A stretch of 64,000 bases of DNA from Hyperoplus lanceolatus (GCA_026929865.2 CM049400.1:18813501-18877500); one strand, 5' to 3'; counted from the stretch's first letter, positions 1 through 14,168 are shown. Notes: generated by a model from the sequence alone, not told the origin. Numbers and translations: made by a program.

Positions 1-70
1 GTTATGAAGTGCTACGTGCTTCAGACGCTTTACCTCAGGATTTACATGCGAGAGGGGGGTCTCAACTATC

Positions 71-83
71 ACACAAACACACA

Positions 84-125
<42 letters not shown>
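71..125. repeat. (CA)n microsatellite with CAAACA interruptions
   Basis: About 55 bp, with two AAAC interruptions near the start. Confidence 0.97.
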
Positions 126-128
<3 letters not shown>

Positions 129-937
129 CAACGAAATGCACACAGACACACACACAGTACCACAAAAGCCAGGTGGTACTGCTTCACTAACGAACACAAG
201 CAGGTTTAAATTTCTTCTTACTGAAGAATTAAGTTACCACAACAAAAATAATTAAATAAAGGGCAGAGCTACCAGGGTTGAAAAAGGAATGCAAGCATCA
301 GTTGTTATGTTGATGTGTCACATGAAGAGTCACCCAGAGGCAGCGTTCTTTGTTGAAGCAGTGTGCTGGAAGAGAGAATGTGCAAAAGCAAAAACTAACA
401 ATATTACCTTGTAAGGATATACGGACTAGACCAGCAGTAGAATAGTGAACAACAACTTGCAAATGCAAATTTTCTATTTTTCAAACAAAACAAAAATCTG
501 ATCTTTTGTTTCCCAGTGCTAGATATAGGATCTGCATTCCCACCTCAAATGGAAAACACTACCTACTAAAACTTATTTAATAAAATTAAATTACACACTC
601 CAACAATTCAGCTACTTTACATAACATATAGTTCTACAGGTAATGTATGCAAATGCCACTGCAACTCTCTGAATCAAATTTGTATTTGCATGACTTGAAA
701 ACTCACTAAGTAAATACTGTTCGCTCTTTGGATTGTATCAGGGATGAGGCCTTCACAAGTAAACATGTCAACTGCAGCCAGCCTGTTGAAGCAACTCAAT
801 ATGCATAGCACTCCGTTAATTGAGTTTTCAGTTGTGGTGGAACACGATCACGTACTTAGAGGGCTGTTCTTCAAATTGGTTTCAGAGTTACAGTGCTTAA
901 TATGGATCAAATAGAGATATCTCGAGACACCTGTGTG

Positions 938-940
<3 letters not shown>

Positions 941-1035
<95 letters not shown>
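941..1035. repeat. (GT)n microsatellite, about 95 bp
   Basis: Uninterrupted GT array. Translations of it on both strands are not genes. Confidence 0.99.
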
Positions 1036-1036
<1 letters not shown>

Positions 1037-1838
1037 ATAATGAAACAGAGACCTCTCGACTGCTCCCTAGAGACAGGCTTGACACAGAGGCTATGAATAG
1101 TCCTGGCTGTATTACCACCATTTGGGGGGTTAGACAGGGGGGAGAAGAAACAAGAGGGGGGGGGGCAAGTGATACTCTGCCACATGGGAGATGACTGGTA
1201 GACACAGGAGCTTCCGACCGTCATTGGACATCTCTTTTACCTGGCATATATGTACACACATGACCTCACCAGTGACCCCCTCCAACCTCTGAAAGAGAGA
1301 TGTGCATACATACAAAATACAAGCTGCTGCTGCTGCACCTGACATGTCAGGCGCGCACAAGTTATGGCGTTTGGTGCCTAACCCCTTATTTTTAGACTTG
1401 AGTAAACACTGGGCTCTGTTTGAGATGTCCGTCATCACTGGGTGTGATGCCATGAATTGTAGGAGGCTGGTGGAAAAGATGAAGGCGAAGGAGGAGGAGG
1501 GAAGGGGAAGATCAGGCAGTGGAAGGAGGGGACAGGAGGAGGAGATGGATATTTATCAGGAAGTGGGATAACCGAGTTGCCGAGACACATTCTTGACTTC
1601 ACAATCATGAAGACCCGCTAGGGCTATAATCACTGATTAAAGGACAGATATACTGTTCTTTAATCACTTGGTTTGGTTACTGCTGTCATTTCTCTGGCGG
1701 CCGGAAAGAGCACTATTCATTGGGTTTTTGTCGATGCACTGGTTTGAAGACAGATGGATGGACGGGAGGTATTGGAACTACAAAAACAACATTTCAGTGA
1801 ATGTCGAACAATGTGACCTGTGCTACTCACATGTCCTA

Positions 1839-1841
<3 letters not shown>

Positions 1842-1881
<40 letters not shown>
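1842..1881. repeat. (AC)n microsatellite, 40 bp
   Basis: Pure AC array in the 3' flank of sema3d. Confidence 0.98.
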
Positions 1882-1884
<3 letters not shown>

Positions 1885-2045
1885 CCTCATCTCACATGTC
1901 GGTTGAGAGGTTGTGACCCTGCACTAACAGCTCTGTTTCCTTTACCATCGAATTTGAGAGCTTCATCCAGGAGCCCCGAATGGTTGAGAAAGACAATACT
2001 GCAATAGATGACAAAATAGGAGTATGACAGCAGGCCAAGTACTAA

Positions 2046-2046
<1 letters not shown>

Positions 2047-2078
<32 letters not shown>
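2047..2078. repeat. (TG)n microsatellite, about 32 bp
   Basis: Pure TG array lying 165 bp from the opposed AC array at 1842-1881. Confidence 0.97.
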
Positions 2079-2080
<2 letters not shown>

Positions 2081-3849
2081 TTTACATGTTTGTCTGTGTT
2101 GACACTAAGAAAATTGAGACATGAATAGCTACATTCAGGCCGTGCTAGAGCAGTATTGGTGATGATGTCTGATAATCACCCGTCATTTGAGATAATTGGA
2201 TAATTGGGGTAATGGGTTTCACTGTGGTCCTCTGAGCTGGTCATTACTAACAGGTATGGACCGCCATATTTATAACATCTACACAAGCTGTCCAGTGGCA
2301 TAATAGGATGAGCCAGAGGTAATTGGTTGTGGTCTGTATTTTTATTTGGGCTTTGAATACAAGACAGAGACCGAGGGACAGAGAGAGAGATCACTGAGGC
2401 AGACAAAGACACAACCAGGATTTGAGGAAAAGAGCAAAGAGAAAGAGAGACTGGGCGAAACAGCACAAGCAGGTGCTTAATGGTATTTGGTCGACGGTAC
2501 AACAAAGAGAAAGACTGAGAACATTAGAATAGCAGCCTAACAGTGAGGTCCCTATGCCATTATAGATTTAATGACGTGCTGCTGGGTGGTGGCTATCTAC
2601 ATTGAACACACTCATCTGCATAATAGTGCTGCCCTTACAACACTCACAGGGGAGTAATACCTCTCTATGATCAATCTCCCTCTCTTCATCTCTACCGTAC
2701 ACCCTTTCACATACTCACACATTCATCCCCAGAAAGGAATGGCCATTATCATACACTTTGCATAAACAAAGCCGGTGAAAAATGGAATTGGGGACATTTG
2801 TGAAAGCAAAGTAGGATCTAGCCAAATTACGAGAATTATTCTTCCCAGATCAAATTAAATTGTTTGTTGTCTTTAAAAACACGTACATAGCATGGACATT
2901 AATCCAAGCATGTTCTATTTACAATAGTGGTGTGAAAAATTCACTTAATTTGAATCATTTGATAGGCAAATTGTTTAGGAGAGAATTTACAATTGCTGAC
3001 AGTGATGTCATTACAGTACAAATGCTATTCTATTAAATGCATGTTCAGCTATTGTAATCCAGAACCCTTTTTTTAAATCAGCCATAATCTACACACTATC
3101 CTCTACCTGTACGTTGTGTGTGCTCACAGACAAAAAGTTGAGTATTGATACCCGGTTCCGGTAATGGCCATCTGCGACTGGCCACTGATAGTATAAACAT
3201 AAACAAACGTTTTCTGGAGATCGCTTACTCCACCTTTAATGAGGCAAAAAGATGACAGTTGAATAAAGTTCAAGTGCATCGTCTTTAAACTCTCTGGCAC
3301 TATCAAGATAGATATCGGACAGCATTGACAGGAATAGGTGAGTCGTGAATCTAGTGAGCAGACCTGAACAGCTGGAAGGACTAGGACTCATGAATCTTGT
3401 GAAGTGACACTTTCCACTGAGAACGTGGGGAATACCATTTATCAACTTGATTGTGACTTTTTTATTATAACTTTCTCCTTCCTCTCTATCTAGGTAACAC
3501 ACATACACATGCACACGCACACTACCATACGTCTTGTGAATCTGAGCCACCATAAAATTCAAAGGAGGTTGGATGTGACCTCCATGTCTGGTGTGAAATA
3601 TATTCTCTGCCTATTCTTTCACATATTTCAACTTTAAGCATGGCTGAAGGAGCCATAAAATGACAGTGAGTGCAGCCACCCGTCACTTGCAGAAGGCTAC
3701 CGAACACCGTCTGCCCTGATGATAGCGGTGCCCTTCATGCTTGCCAAAACAGGTGCCTTAATACAGTGCCTCTCTCTCTATGCAAGCACTCGCGATGCAG
3801 TCCTGTATTTCATTAACCCTCATCCCACCAACATATTTCACATAAGTCA

Positions 3850-4130
3850 CTTTTCCATTACATGGTACTGGCTCTATACTCGCCTTTAGTATAGGGTATA
3901 TTGTCTGGAGTTCGTTTTCCATTACCATATAGTACCATGGACCGTATAGTATTGGTGATAGTACAGCTACTGTTTAGCAGGTGGTCATAGCATCACCATG
4001 GAACACAGCTGTGGCGTCATTTTCCAAGCGATGACACACATACTAGATACAATGGAGGATGCTGACTGGTTGGTGTTTTTGATGCTCGGTATGTGGATGT
4101 TTGCTTCAGCAAGGACAACATTTCTGAAAG
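3850..4130. mobile_element. Possible ISL2EU/Harbinger-type fish repeat, worn
   Basis: TTTTCCATTACATGGTACTG, then CTCGCC and a second TTTTCCATTACC...TAGTACC, then GCGTCATTTTCCAAGCGATG. This layout recalls a common teleost DNA-transposon family with the same GGTACC/TTTTCCA words, but the match is from memory and partial. Confidence 0.28.
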
Positions 4131-7100
4131 AAAGTAGGAGACTGACCATGTGTTTGTGTTTTTGCGTGTTGGAAGGCCCCCCCCCCTCTAGCAGATAGGA
4201 ATGTGTCTGCCATCAAGCAACATGACAACCAACATGCACATGGATTTGGGAAACACATCAAAGACTCAGCCATGTGGGTAAGGTTACACCAAAGCCACAG
4301 GACGGAAGAAGGAATGAAAAGGAGAGAAAGAAAGAACCTACAGAATATTAAAATGCTGTTCATTTTACAGGCTACAATAAATAATAATAATAAAAGAATA
4401 CCATGTGTCTGGTGACGATTAAGGAAAGTAATTAGCTAGCAATGAATGTAGAATGAACTAATTAAGACTAATGCCAAAAGACGGGGGGCTTATCACAGTC
4501 AAAGACACACAGGCAGCTTCTCCTTTTTAGAAAGCACTGAATCATCTGCCATCATGCAAATCACTTTAAAATTCAAGGAAGCTATGTGAAAACCTGCTAC
4601 GATAACTTGACTGTGACAACAGTTATTGAATGATGAAGTGCTGCATTCAATGTACAGCCATGGACGTCATTTTTTATTTTCAACTGTAAACAATGGGCCT
4701 TGCTAACGGGACTGTTTATCTCTTGATGACTGGCATTCATTACCGGGACATCTGAATGGCTCTGCATCTGAAAAGGAGTTTCAGTCAATAGGAGCATTGC
4801 CCTTCCATTTATCTTTTAAACTGAAAATGATTAATACTGAGAATGTCAATACTTACTGCCTTTGCCCTGCTATGCTGTCTTTTCTAGCCAAGGTGCCAGA
4901 GCCAAATCTCGTTAGTAATCGTAAATAGAAAGGTGACACGTCAAATGCCCGTCTATATTTATCTTTGTGTGGTGATGATATTGCAGTTTGCATGTGGTGG
5001 GGTAAGTCTCACTTAAGGTCAATACAAATCGCCTGTTGAGTTAATTGTCAGATTCCTGTTACTGTAGTTCCCTCATGTATTGCTTCTGGATTTTGTATTA
5101 TGTAATTTGTTGAGAATAAGGCATCTGGGGACTTAAATGAAATAACCCTTGGTTCTAATAAAAACGTTCTGTTTGGAAGTTATCCATAGTAGAACAGAAA
5201 CAGACCCTGTGTGCGTATTTGCAAAATAATAACAGATTGTTGCATAATAAGCCAGTTTGGACCTTGTAAAATGGAAGTGCAGAAATGTCTTCATACGTTA
5301 TTTCGCAAATGTTGTGATTCAAGGGGGAAAAATTGCAAATGAATTGTTGTATTCACCAGGAGATGAGAATATAGGTATCTGCAGTCAGTCAGTCACTCTG
5401 CTTAAAAGTATCAAGTGGAAATCCACAGTGCTGCAGCTGTTACAGTGACAAACATTTCATCTAAGCTTTTGATCTCCCGACGCTGGCAACTCATCACCAT
5501 TCATGCCTGCGGAAAATAATTATAACATACCAAATGTGCACACACACAGTAACACACACACAGTCTTTAAAGCACTCATGAGTCTCTACGCCACCTTGTT
5601 TGTAAACGTGTTAAACAGGGCTATGATAGTCCCACTTCCCTGTGCCCACCAGTATAATTTGAGCTCTCACACGTTCTTATATGATGTGTTATATATTTAG
5701 AAAGATCTGTTTATCTCATTACCACTGCCATTACTGTGGTTGATATGTGTAAAAAATGTGGATGGGTAGGTATTTGCAAATGCAAATAAGATAAAAATAA
5801 TAACTTAATATTGACGCACCAAAAGTAAGCTTATGATATAAGGTTTTGGCTAAATGAATGTATGGCACTGCAATGTTCTGAAAAGTTAAGAATAACCAGC
5901 AGGTAAATTGATCAAAGCATGTCAAACATATGTAATATTGTTCCTTGCACATCACCTTATTGTGTAAACCCAGTAGAATATTGAAGCAGCAGTTGCAAGA
6001 TCACAATTGAAATAGTAGTACAATTACAAGAAATTAGATAACTAAACATAATCATCATCTAAAATCAGCCAAAAACACAGGAAAAAAAGGCTGCTTATAC
6101 TAAATAGGCTGCCCTGCACAGAGCTCACACACTGTCCCTTCTTAGCTCAGTGTCTCCTGAATGTGCAAGTGAATTAGTGACCCCAAAGACAAGGGTCTGA
6201 CCATGGCAGGAGAAAAGCACCTTCTAAACCCATTGTTATTGGCTATCATGCATTACAAACAGTCTTTGAAAAGGAGAAGGAATTTTTCTCACCGTGGAGT
6301 CATGCAGAGGGAGTCGTGTCCAAGGGCCGAGTTTCAAAGATGTTTGGTTTCAGCTGCCAAATCCTCAGTGCCATGATGTGATGTGGAATGACTGGAGAAG
6401 CAGGAGATGCCATTGCATGCCATCGGGCTGTAGAGAACTACTTATCCCATTCAAGTGTCCACTTTTCTCTGTCACCTCTGTCTACCGCCCTCTGTCTCCC
6501 TCGTCTCACCCTCATACATTGGATCTACGGTAATACATCTGGTAGCCCATGGCCACTTGCCAAGTATCCTAATCAGTCTGTCAGATCAATATGATGGAAA
6601 ACTCTCACTCTTAATCTCTGTATCATCATGTCTTGTTGTTCTACTGTCTTTTTTCTTTGTCCCTGCATCTGACATACATGGCCTTTAGGAATGACTTTAT
6701 AGCTGTAAATCATGTTACATTTGGTTGGGGTGGGCTGGAAATGTGGGGCACAGATGGACGCTCTGATGGGTTAACCTCCCTCAAGTAGCTTAAGACTCCT
6801 CAAAGTTTCCAGCACTGTCAAAGAATTACAGTAGTGATGATATGATGGCATTCATTTTGAATGTGAATATATAAATAGATTAACATGGTGTGAGTGTCAG
6901 CCTGTGCTTCCTTTCCTTACAGTTGATATCTGCTACATAAATCAGTGAAATATTTTCCAAATGAGATTAGTGCAGCCGCGTGGGTGTGTCTGTGTGTGCG
7001 TTTAAGTGTGTGGCTGCAGAGCAAAGCAAGGATAAAGTATAGATATCTGACCAATTGGAAACAACTATTGGAAGGCTATAGGTCAAAGAGGTGTGGCATC

Positions 7101-7201
7101 AAACTGCACTGAAAGCCCTATCCATTTCAAAGATATCCACACTGTGGGCTCCTGGGATCTGGAGATGCCAGCAGCAATATGAGATACACACATACGGCCA
7201 T

Positions 7202-7202
<1 letters not shown>

Positions 7203-7270
<68 letters not shown>
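7203..7270. repeat. (CA)n microsatellite, 68 bp
   Basis: Pure CA array. Confidence 0.99.
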
Positions 7271-7273
<3 letters not shown>

Positions 7274-8789
7274 ATACTGCAATGCAGATAGGAATAGGAA
7301 TGTGTTCAGTTCTGGTGTTGCATACACATGCATACACCCAGATACATCAACAAACTGTAATCCCTTATGTAATAAGGATCACTGTGATGCAACTTGATCT
7401 GTCAATTCATCAAATACTAAATGAACTGTATATTTCAATGTGTTATACATGACTTTTGTACTAGAACATGTGAAACAACAGTAAAATCTGCCCATCAGAA
7501 AACACAGCCGGTGCCTTTCAATCATTCTCAGGAGTATCAAAATTAGGTCCTCTTACATTTTCAACAGTCTACATTATTGTAATCAAATTGTATAGATGCC
7601 AAACATTCTAAATCTGTCTGCACTACTCATGTACATAGATCAAACCAGCCTGTAAAAGCTTACTGTTACTTACTGTTACTGTACCTTATATATATTATAT
7701 TGTATATTAATACTATTGTATACAGTTAGTGTGGCAGTGAGTGCAGGTATTAGATTAATGTCATTTAATTTGTACGCTAATATACACTGTATGAATAATG
7801 TTTTGATTGTGTAAAGAGTCAAAATGAGCCATGGGCCTGTCTTGCCTTCGAAATAAAGCCACTGTAATGACTATGAACTGAATTAACTGTGAAATGATAT
7901 ATACCAGCTGCAATTTTACTTTGCAGATTCTTTATCATCAGCAATCTCCTATTTTGCCTTACCTGTTAAGATTGTTATATTGTTCTTTATTGTTATTACA
8001 CATTTTATATTGTTTGAACTGAAATGCTTTTGGTGTGCAGGCTTCATTGTAAGAAAGTTTAAACATGGATAAAGGAAGTTATGGGTACAGTCAAACCTCC
8101 ACTATACTGTATTAATTCCATTGTAGTAAAATAAAAATATTGTCTATTCAAATTTTGGTTTTGTTAAACATATTTAATTGTTTGTCCGTCAAATTCTTGT
8201 TGCGATTTAGTACGGTTTTCATGATTTAGCTGCACCAATATATCTTTGATCAAGTTACGTAAACATGTCCTCCTTCTGACATGATGTAAAAAACATTGAA
8301 AACTGATACTTGGAAAAAAACAATCCACCCACCATTTTGAGGAGTGTTGTTTTTATTAACACTCCAAGATCATCTTAAAGTCAACATTGACCAAACACAA
8401 TCCCCTGGATTATTTTGAGGCTGGTAAATGTAAACCTACAGTCATATTAAATGTCTTTATTTTCACACCTAGCGTGAACTTTGTCGGTCAAAGTTAGGGC
8501 AAGACAGCATTCAAGCACATAAAGACAAGTTGCAGGGATGTGTCAATGTGTGTCCAATGAATTTTCCGAGAATCTTAAGCAGTATAAACACACGTTGTCT
8601 GTATTTTGACAGAGCTAAATTCATTAAAATTCATACAACCGGCCTGAAAATTAAGGTAACCCAAAGCTGTTTGAAACGGATATTTGAGGAAAAACAAGAG
8701 GGACTGTTCTGATGCAGTGCTAGTAAATCAAGCTTGAAATTTGAGTGCTTTCTTCACGCCCAGACATGGAAAATAGCTGAAAATCCTCC

Positions 8790-9365
8790 TTAGCCCACAA
8801 TGTTCTGGAAGATTTTCTTTCTCTCAGCCAGGTCTGTAAAAATGGGTCATGGATGGGTCTTCCAGCACGTCAATGACCCTAAAAATACAGCAAAGGCAAC
8901 AAAGAAGAGGCTCAAGAAGAAGCACATTAAGGTCATGGAGTGGCCTAGCCAGTCTCTGGACCTTAATCCAATAGATCTGTGGAGGGAAATGAAACTCAAG
9001 CGACAGCCTCAAAACCTTAAACATTAGAAAAGGATCTGCAAAGAGGAGTGGTCCAAATATTCTCCTGAGATTTGTGCAAACCTGGTCATCAACTACAAGA
9101 CACGTCTGACCTCTGTACTTGCCAACAAGGGTTCCTCCACCAAGTTCTAAGCAATGTTTTGATAGGGGATCAAATACTTATTTCTCTCAATGAAATGCAA
9201 AATAATTTATATATTTTTCTTGTGTGATTTTCTGGATTTTCTTTTTGATATTCTGTCTATCACTGTTAAAATAAACCTAGCATTAAAATTATAGACCGTT
9301 CATTTAATTGTAAGTGGGCAAACTTACAAAATCAGTGAGGGATCAAATACTTATTTCCTCCACTG
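8790..9365 (+). mobile_element. Tc1-like transposon, 5'-truncated, right end present
   Basis: The plus strand encodes the transposase C-terminal half with one stop: [40 protein letters not shown], then after a [13 protein letters not shown]-like sequence and [15 protein letters not shown] with its natural stop at 9148-9150. The third catalytic acid block (NPIENLW in relatives) reads NPIDLW, one residue short. The right end GGATCAAATACTTATTTCCT CCACTG abuts TA at 9366-9367. A second internal copy of GGGATCAAATACTTATTTC lies at 9166-9184, the IR/DR arrangement of fish Tc1 elements. Confidence 0.85.
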
Positions 9366-12300
9366 TACATAGCTACTTTTGGACGCTGACAGTTTGATCA
9401 GCATCACAATTTGTCAATAAACAAATATAAAAGGCATTCCATATTCCCAGATACCATACCATAAGATTGGATTCTAGAAAGTAGCCCATTGTCACTATCA
9501 TTTGATAAGAACAAAAACAAAATTTTATTTACTGTACCTAATCTAGTGTCACAAGATTTCCACACTATGCAATGCTGTTATGATGATTTAGCCCGAATGG
9601 AGACCTGATCACTGCATGTGGAGGTCTACTCCTCAATAATATTTTTCACATGTCTGTAACATGAGGGCTCAATAGGCAACCACCGCCATTAATAAATGGG
9701 ATGGGCTATTAGTAATACGGTAATGTGAAGGAATGGACAGAGTTTATTCAGTCAAATTATATATAATTTTCTTTCAAAATGAACTGTATTGAAAGTAACC
9801 CAAGTATCTTTCCCTTTGCAGTTCTGACACCTATACATAAAATGATTAAGTGATTTAATGATCCTTGACCATTGGGAATCATATCTCATGTCACAGTAGT
9901 TACCAACACTCCTAGTAGCAGCAGTCATGACATAAGACCTTGAGCAGTGGTTAGGTAATCATAACATTTACTCACATTTGAAAATATCGCTTGTGCAACT
10001 GATATTTTCCCTGTCCTCTGGTATGGTAATACCAGAGATATCTGAGCCCTGCAGTCCCTTCTGTGACCCTTGACCTCCACTAAGAAGGAACATGGGCCTA
10101 ATCAAAACCTCTGTGAAAGTGGATATGGGAAGATGCACAATGCCAAATGACACCTGATATCCAATCAGCACAGATATCCCCAAGGGGAAAACTTGCAACC
10201 CGATTTAGTCACAGGCCTTCATCTACAAAGCCTTTGCCACAGCAAGGGAGAACGACAACAGGGCAAGGAGCAATCAATGGAGACGTCTCATTCAAGTGTA
10301 TTTTCTCAATACAGCTTTACAAAACAAATGAACTCTCATAAAGCGAAGCCTGCAAGCTAGTTCAGGCAGTAAGATGCCTTACCTCTCTGTACAACCAACC
10401 AACACATTCCCCTGATTTGGCCAGCTATTTAAGCTGCATGATGTCCCTTCTCTCCCTCTCCCTTGCCATTGCTGCTGCTCTCACACTATTGCTCTGCTAC
10501 GCTCTACAATGCTGCCTCAGGCCCACCACCACCTCAGCATCCACCTGTAGGCTCCGGGGAGGGGGGATATATTTAATCATCCCTCCTCAATATTACATGT
10601 AAAAATATTTGTGTGGGAGTGATGGGGCCAGAGACTAGATGCCAAACTCTAAATGTATAAACCATTAAACATCACAGTGAGAGTCTGACTGAACTAGCAC
10701 TTGTTTTGGATATACACTGCATCCTGTCTGTCCGGCCAAAAATCTCCAGAGAGAGGAGAGAATTTGCACGTCCGTAAATCAGGCAGGAGTAGGGAACACA
10801 GGTAGTCATTACTCTGAAGTAACAACTGTTTTCCTAGCTTCTACACACATACCTCTTGCCTTCCAGTACCCCCAGGCGACCATCAATGCCGCCCAGGCCG
10901 ACGGCTTCCCAACAGCACTTGGCTGTCTCTCTCTCGACCAAGAGGTTCACTGTCAACGCCTGACAAACACACACATCTGCACAGCTGTAAATACCCTGTA
11001 ATATAGAACCAGAAACACCTTCCGCAGTCTGACATCTCCATTTCACTCTCTTATCCCTTTTTCACTCCCCTGCAGTCTCCAGGTGTTTGATATCTTGATT
11101 CTGGCGTACCACTGTGGAAGATTTGCTGTGAGACGTTGTTGATTGGGAAAACACATATGCTTTAAATTCTTGCACCTGTGCGCACTTGCATTTAACTGAC
11201 ATAAATACCGTACATATGTGCTCACTGGTGTCAAGACAATACAAGCAGACAGAATGACAGGCTATTCAGTAAATGGATACTGCAATCTATAATGTCATTT
11301 GTTTATGTGCCAACTAACTAACCAGGCAGTGATAATTGTTTTCTGAGGCGATCCTCACTTGAACCCCTTTTAAAATCAAATGAGACACTGACAGTTGTTA
11401 CTCAATACATTGAAGTAGTATTTTTAATCGGATTAAAAAATATAAGTGAAAGGATAGTTATGATGGTTAAAATACCTATAAAACACTTTAAAACACTAAT
11501 CCAGGCCCAGTCATTATTATTAAAGTACAGGGCTTCCAGCTTCACAAATCCAACCTGTCCCACCAACTGGAAACACCCCAGACCTGTGCCCTGTATCTGA
11601 TCTTGTTGTGTCCACGTGGGTCACGAGACATATAGGGAAACTACTTGGAAAGGGAACAAACTGTGTGCATGTGCCTTTGTATCCGGAAAGGCCGCCATAG
11701 GGGTCCTAGGCAGACTTGCTCGCTCATTACACCAATCACATCAAATTAAGCAGTTCCTTCCATTAAACCTGGTTCCTTTCCACAAATTCTGCCTTGACCC
11801 CCCCTTCGCCTCTGTCTGCCTGTCTATCGCAGCAAGTCATCTTTACTCAGTTGTTCTTCTCCAGCCAAATGTGAAGGTCAAGTGCTGTAGTAACAGTGGT
11901 ATGCTGAACAACATGCCTGACGCACAATATGTCCACATCGTGAAGAGTTTCTTATGAGGAAGCACAACTTCTTACAATGGACCTTTTATGAAAGAAATAA
12001 CAGTTACCTAAATACGTGCACATATGAAATTGCAGGAAAAGTAACCTGCAGGAAGAATGAGTTGTAATACTATTTTTATGTCACTGCCTTTTTAGCAACA
12101 GTGTTCAAATTCACCAGCAACCGCTACACTTTAAAGTGAAGTAGGATTGTTTTTAAATATTGCCACCCTCAGCTCAGAAAGCAGTCCTGTTAGACCTATA
12201 CTTAACACTACTTAATTGTGGTATTTACAGGGTGTGGCAACTGGTGTTGATTTCATACAGGTCATACATCTGTGGTATGTCGGTTCTCGGCTGATTATTC

Positions 12301-12689
12301 ATGTTCCCTCCAATCTCAAGCCATTTGTACACTCCAGGACCTTTTCTCAGTCTCTCAAAGTTTTTAACAATATTGTGGGGAAGGTTTTGTTTCTCCCTCT
12401 CCATTTTCCCACATTTTCCTCACCTTTCACTAACGTCATTGAACAAATTCATGGCACTTTAGACCTATGTGAAAGTGACCGGCAGAGGGACAATTTATTG
12501 AGGCAGTATATCACTTCCTTCATTACTTCATGTTGAACTGTTTCTACTGATCCATGCTTTTACTTATTTTATTTAGTCTGAGCTTATAAAGTTATGTTGT
12601 ATAAAGTGTTTTACATTTCTGAAAGTAATGTTTTGCTCTGTCTGTGATTTGGGGTGAGGGGTGGTATTGTTATTTTTTCTTCTTTTTCT

Positions 12690-12783
12690 ACTAAGTAAAG
12701 GCCTACTGTAAAGCACATTGTGTTGCCTTCACTGTACATGACAAGTGCTATACAAAAAAAAGTTTGATTTGATTTGATTTGAT
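12690..12783 (+). mobile_element. L2-like LINE (or derived SINE) 3' tail
   Basis: GTAAAGCACATTGTGTTGCC, then AAGTGCTATACAAAAAAAAG and TTTGATTTGATTTGAT. The AAAGCAC-TTG ... GTGCTATACAAATAAA-plus-short-repeat end is characteristic of fish L2-type LINEs. No coding part is visible upstream. Confidence 0.55.
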
Positions 12784-13882
12784 ATTGTGAACAAAGTGAG
12801 ATGAATTATTTGTTTTATATTTCTAGGATAACACTGTCTTAAAGCATGTTCTGGTCTTTTCCTGGTGTCCCTTTGCGGTTTCCGTTTTCAGGGGGAGGTA
12901 GTTTGTTCTTTGCAGCTGACTGATAAATAAACTATAGACGAGGAGGAAGTGCTTGAAATATTTATTGTCTTTGTTGCAAGAAACACAAGTAAAACACTGT
13001 TGACACACATAACAGGAGACTTGAATGATGTCCATGCACTTATGTAGACAGGGGACAGGCACGCATAATGATAGAGAGGCATAGTGGTTCCTGTTAATGT
13101 AAAGCCAATACAATGCCAGGCATGTCACCATAGTTAGAGCTGGGTTATGGGGAAGGCCTGTATATAAGACCAATATCAATATATTCATATTAGAGTGGGA
13201 CACATTTGTACCCCTTGAAAATGGCATTATTTAAGCAGCTTCCTAAAAACCTAGTTTAGGAGTACATACTACTAGGTCAGATAAATCAAGAGTAGTGACA
13301 TGACTCTGACGTACTTCACAGAACATTTCATAATGTTCATGAAATATGCAGATGGTTGCTCTGAGCACAACAAATATCAGATGAAGTGAGTCCTATGTTT
13401 CATCCAGTGTTAACTGTAATATTTGGTATGTCCACCTTTCCCAGCAATTACAGCAGCACATTTCTCTGGCATAGTGTCATAATATATTTCCCGGGAATTT
13501 CATCGTGAGGTCTTTCTTCGGTCCTTAAGACTGAGAAACTTTAGATACTTCACTTGTCCGTCTGAAAGTTTATTTCATAGTCTTTAAAGTGTTACAACTT
13601 GGACTGCGTCTCAAGTCCTTGGCAATGCAGCAGTTACTCCAGCCAGCATACACAAATGCCTGTATTCTAACCCGTTGCTCATGCCTTGCTTTATTTTTGT
13701 AAGGAAAATGACCTAAATATCCTTATGATGGCTCTATGCTATGTTTTATAGAGCATAATGATGACTTTGTAGATACTGTATTTCAGATGAGGTTGCATTA
13801 TGCTTGCTTTTAATGGTCATGCTACTGATGCTAATGCTCTTGCAGTTTTAAACCTTCTTAATTTGATCAAAAGCTACTTTCA

Positions 13883-13891
<9 letters not shown>

Positions 13892-13914
<23 letters not shown>

Positions 13915-13920
13915 AACACA
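13892..13920. repeat. Short (AC)n microsatellite
   Basis: About 23 bp pure, with an AAACACAAG end. Confidence 0.9.
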
Positions 13921-14162
13921 AGAAAACAACACTCAAGAAGACACCGGCTGGTCCTGAATCATTCTGACAGTCTACAGGGACTTGTGCTGCTATATCAGGA
14001 GAGTCTCAGCTGAACTAACCCTTACCCATTCTCAACGTGTCTGCTGTTTGCTTGAGACTGCCTGGAAATGCAGTAAGTATTTACAGTAAGACTGCGTATT
14101 GTTTTCTTATCTATTCACAGAATGAAAGTAAGCAAATCAGGCTGACAAGGTTTTAAGACAAT

Positions 14163-14168
14163 TTTATT
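14163..14168 (-). terminator. Candidate polyadenylation signal AATAAA
   Basis: Canonical hexamer on the minus strand, within GTTATTTAAATAAAAT, the first after the sema3d stop codon. Confidence 0.5.

Larger units (their letters stand above)
1..8789. other. 3' flank of sema3d: no gene recognised
   Basis: AT-rich single-copy sequence with five microsatellites and one possible worn DNA transposon at 3.85-4.13 kb. Open frames here are short, overlap microsatellites or lack any family resemblance. Confidence 0.6.
9368..14144. other. 3' flank of sema3d: no gene recognised
   Basis: Holds the LINE tail at 12.7 kb, a short AC array, and at about 13.42-13.49 kb a phrase (TTTGGTATGTCCACCTTTCC, CAGCAATTACAGCAGCACAT) that resembles a dispersed fish repeat. 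No exons with conserved protein content were seen. Confidence 0.55.

Noticed and set aside
941-1035. Long open frames of alternating Cys-Val or His-Thr across this and all other CA/TG arrays
   Set aside because: They are translations of dinucleotide microsatellites, open in every frame on both strands, with no gene-like sequence outside the repeat.
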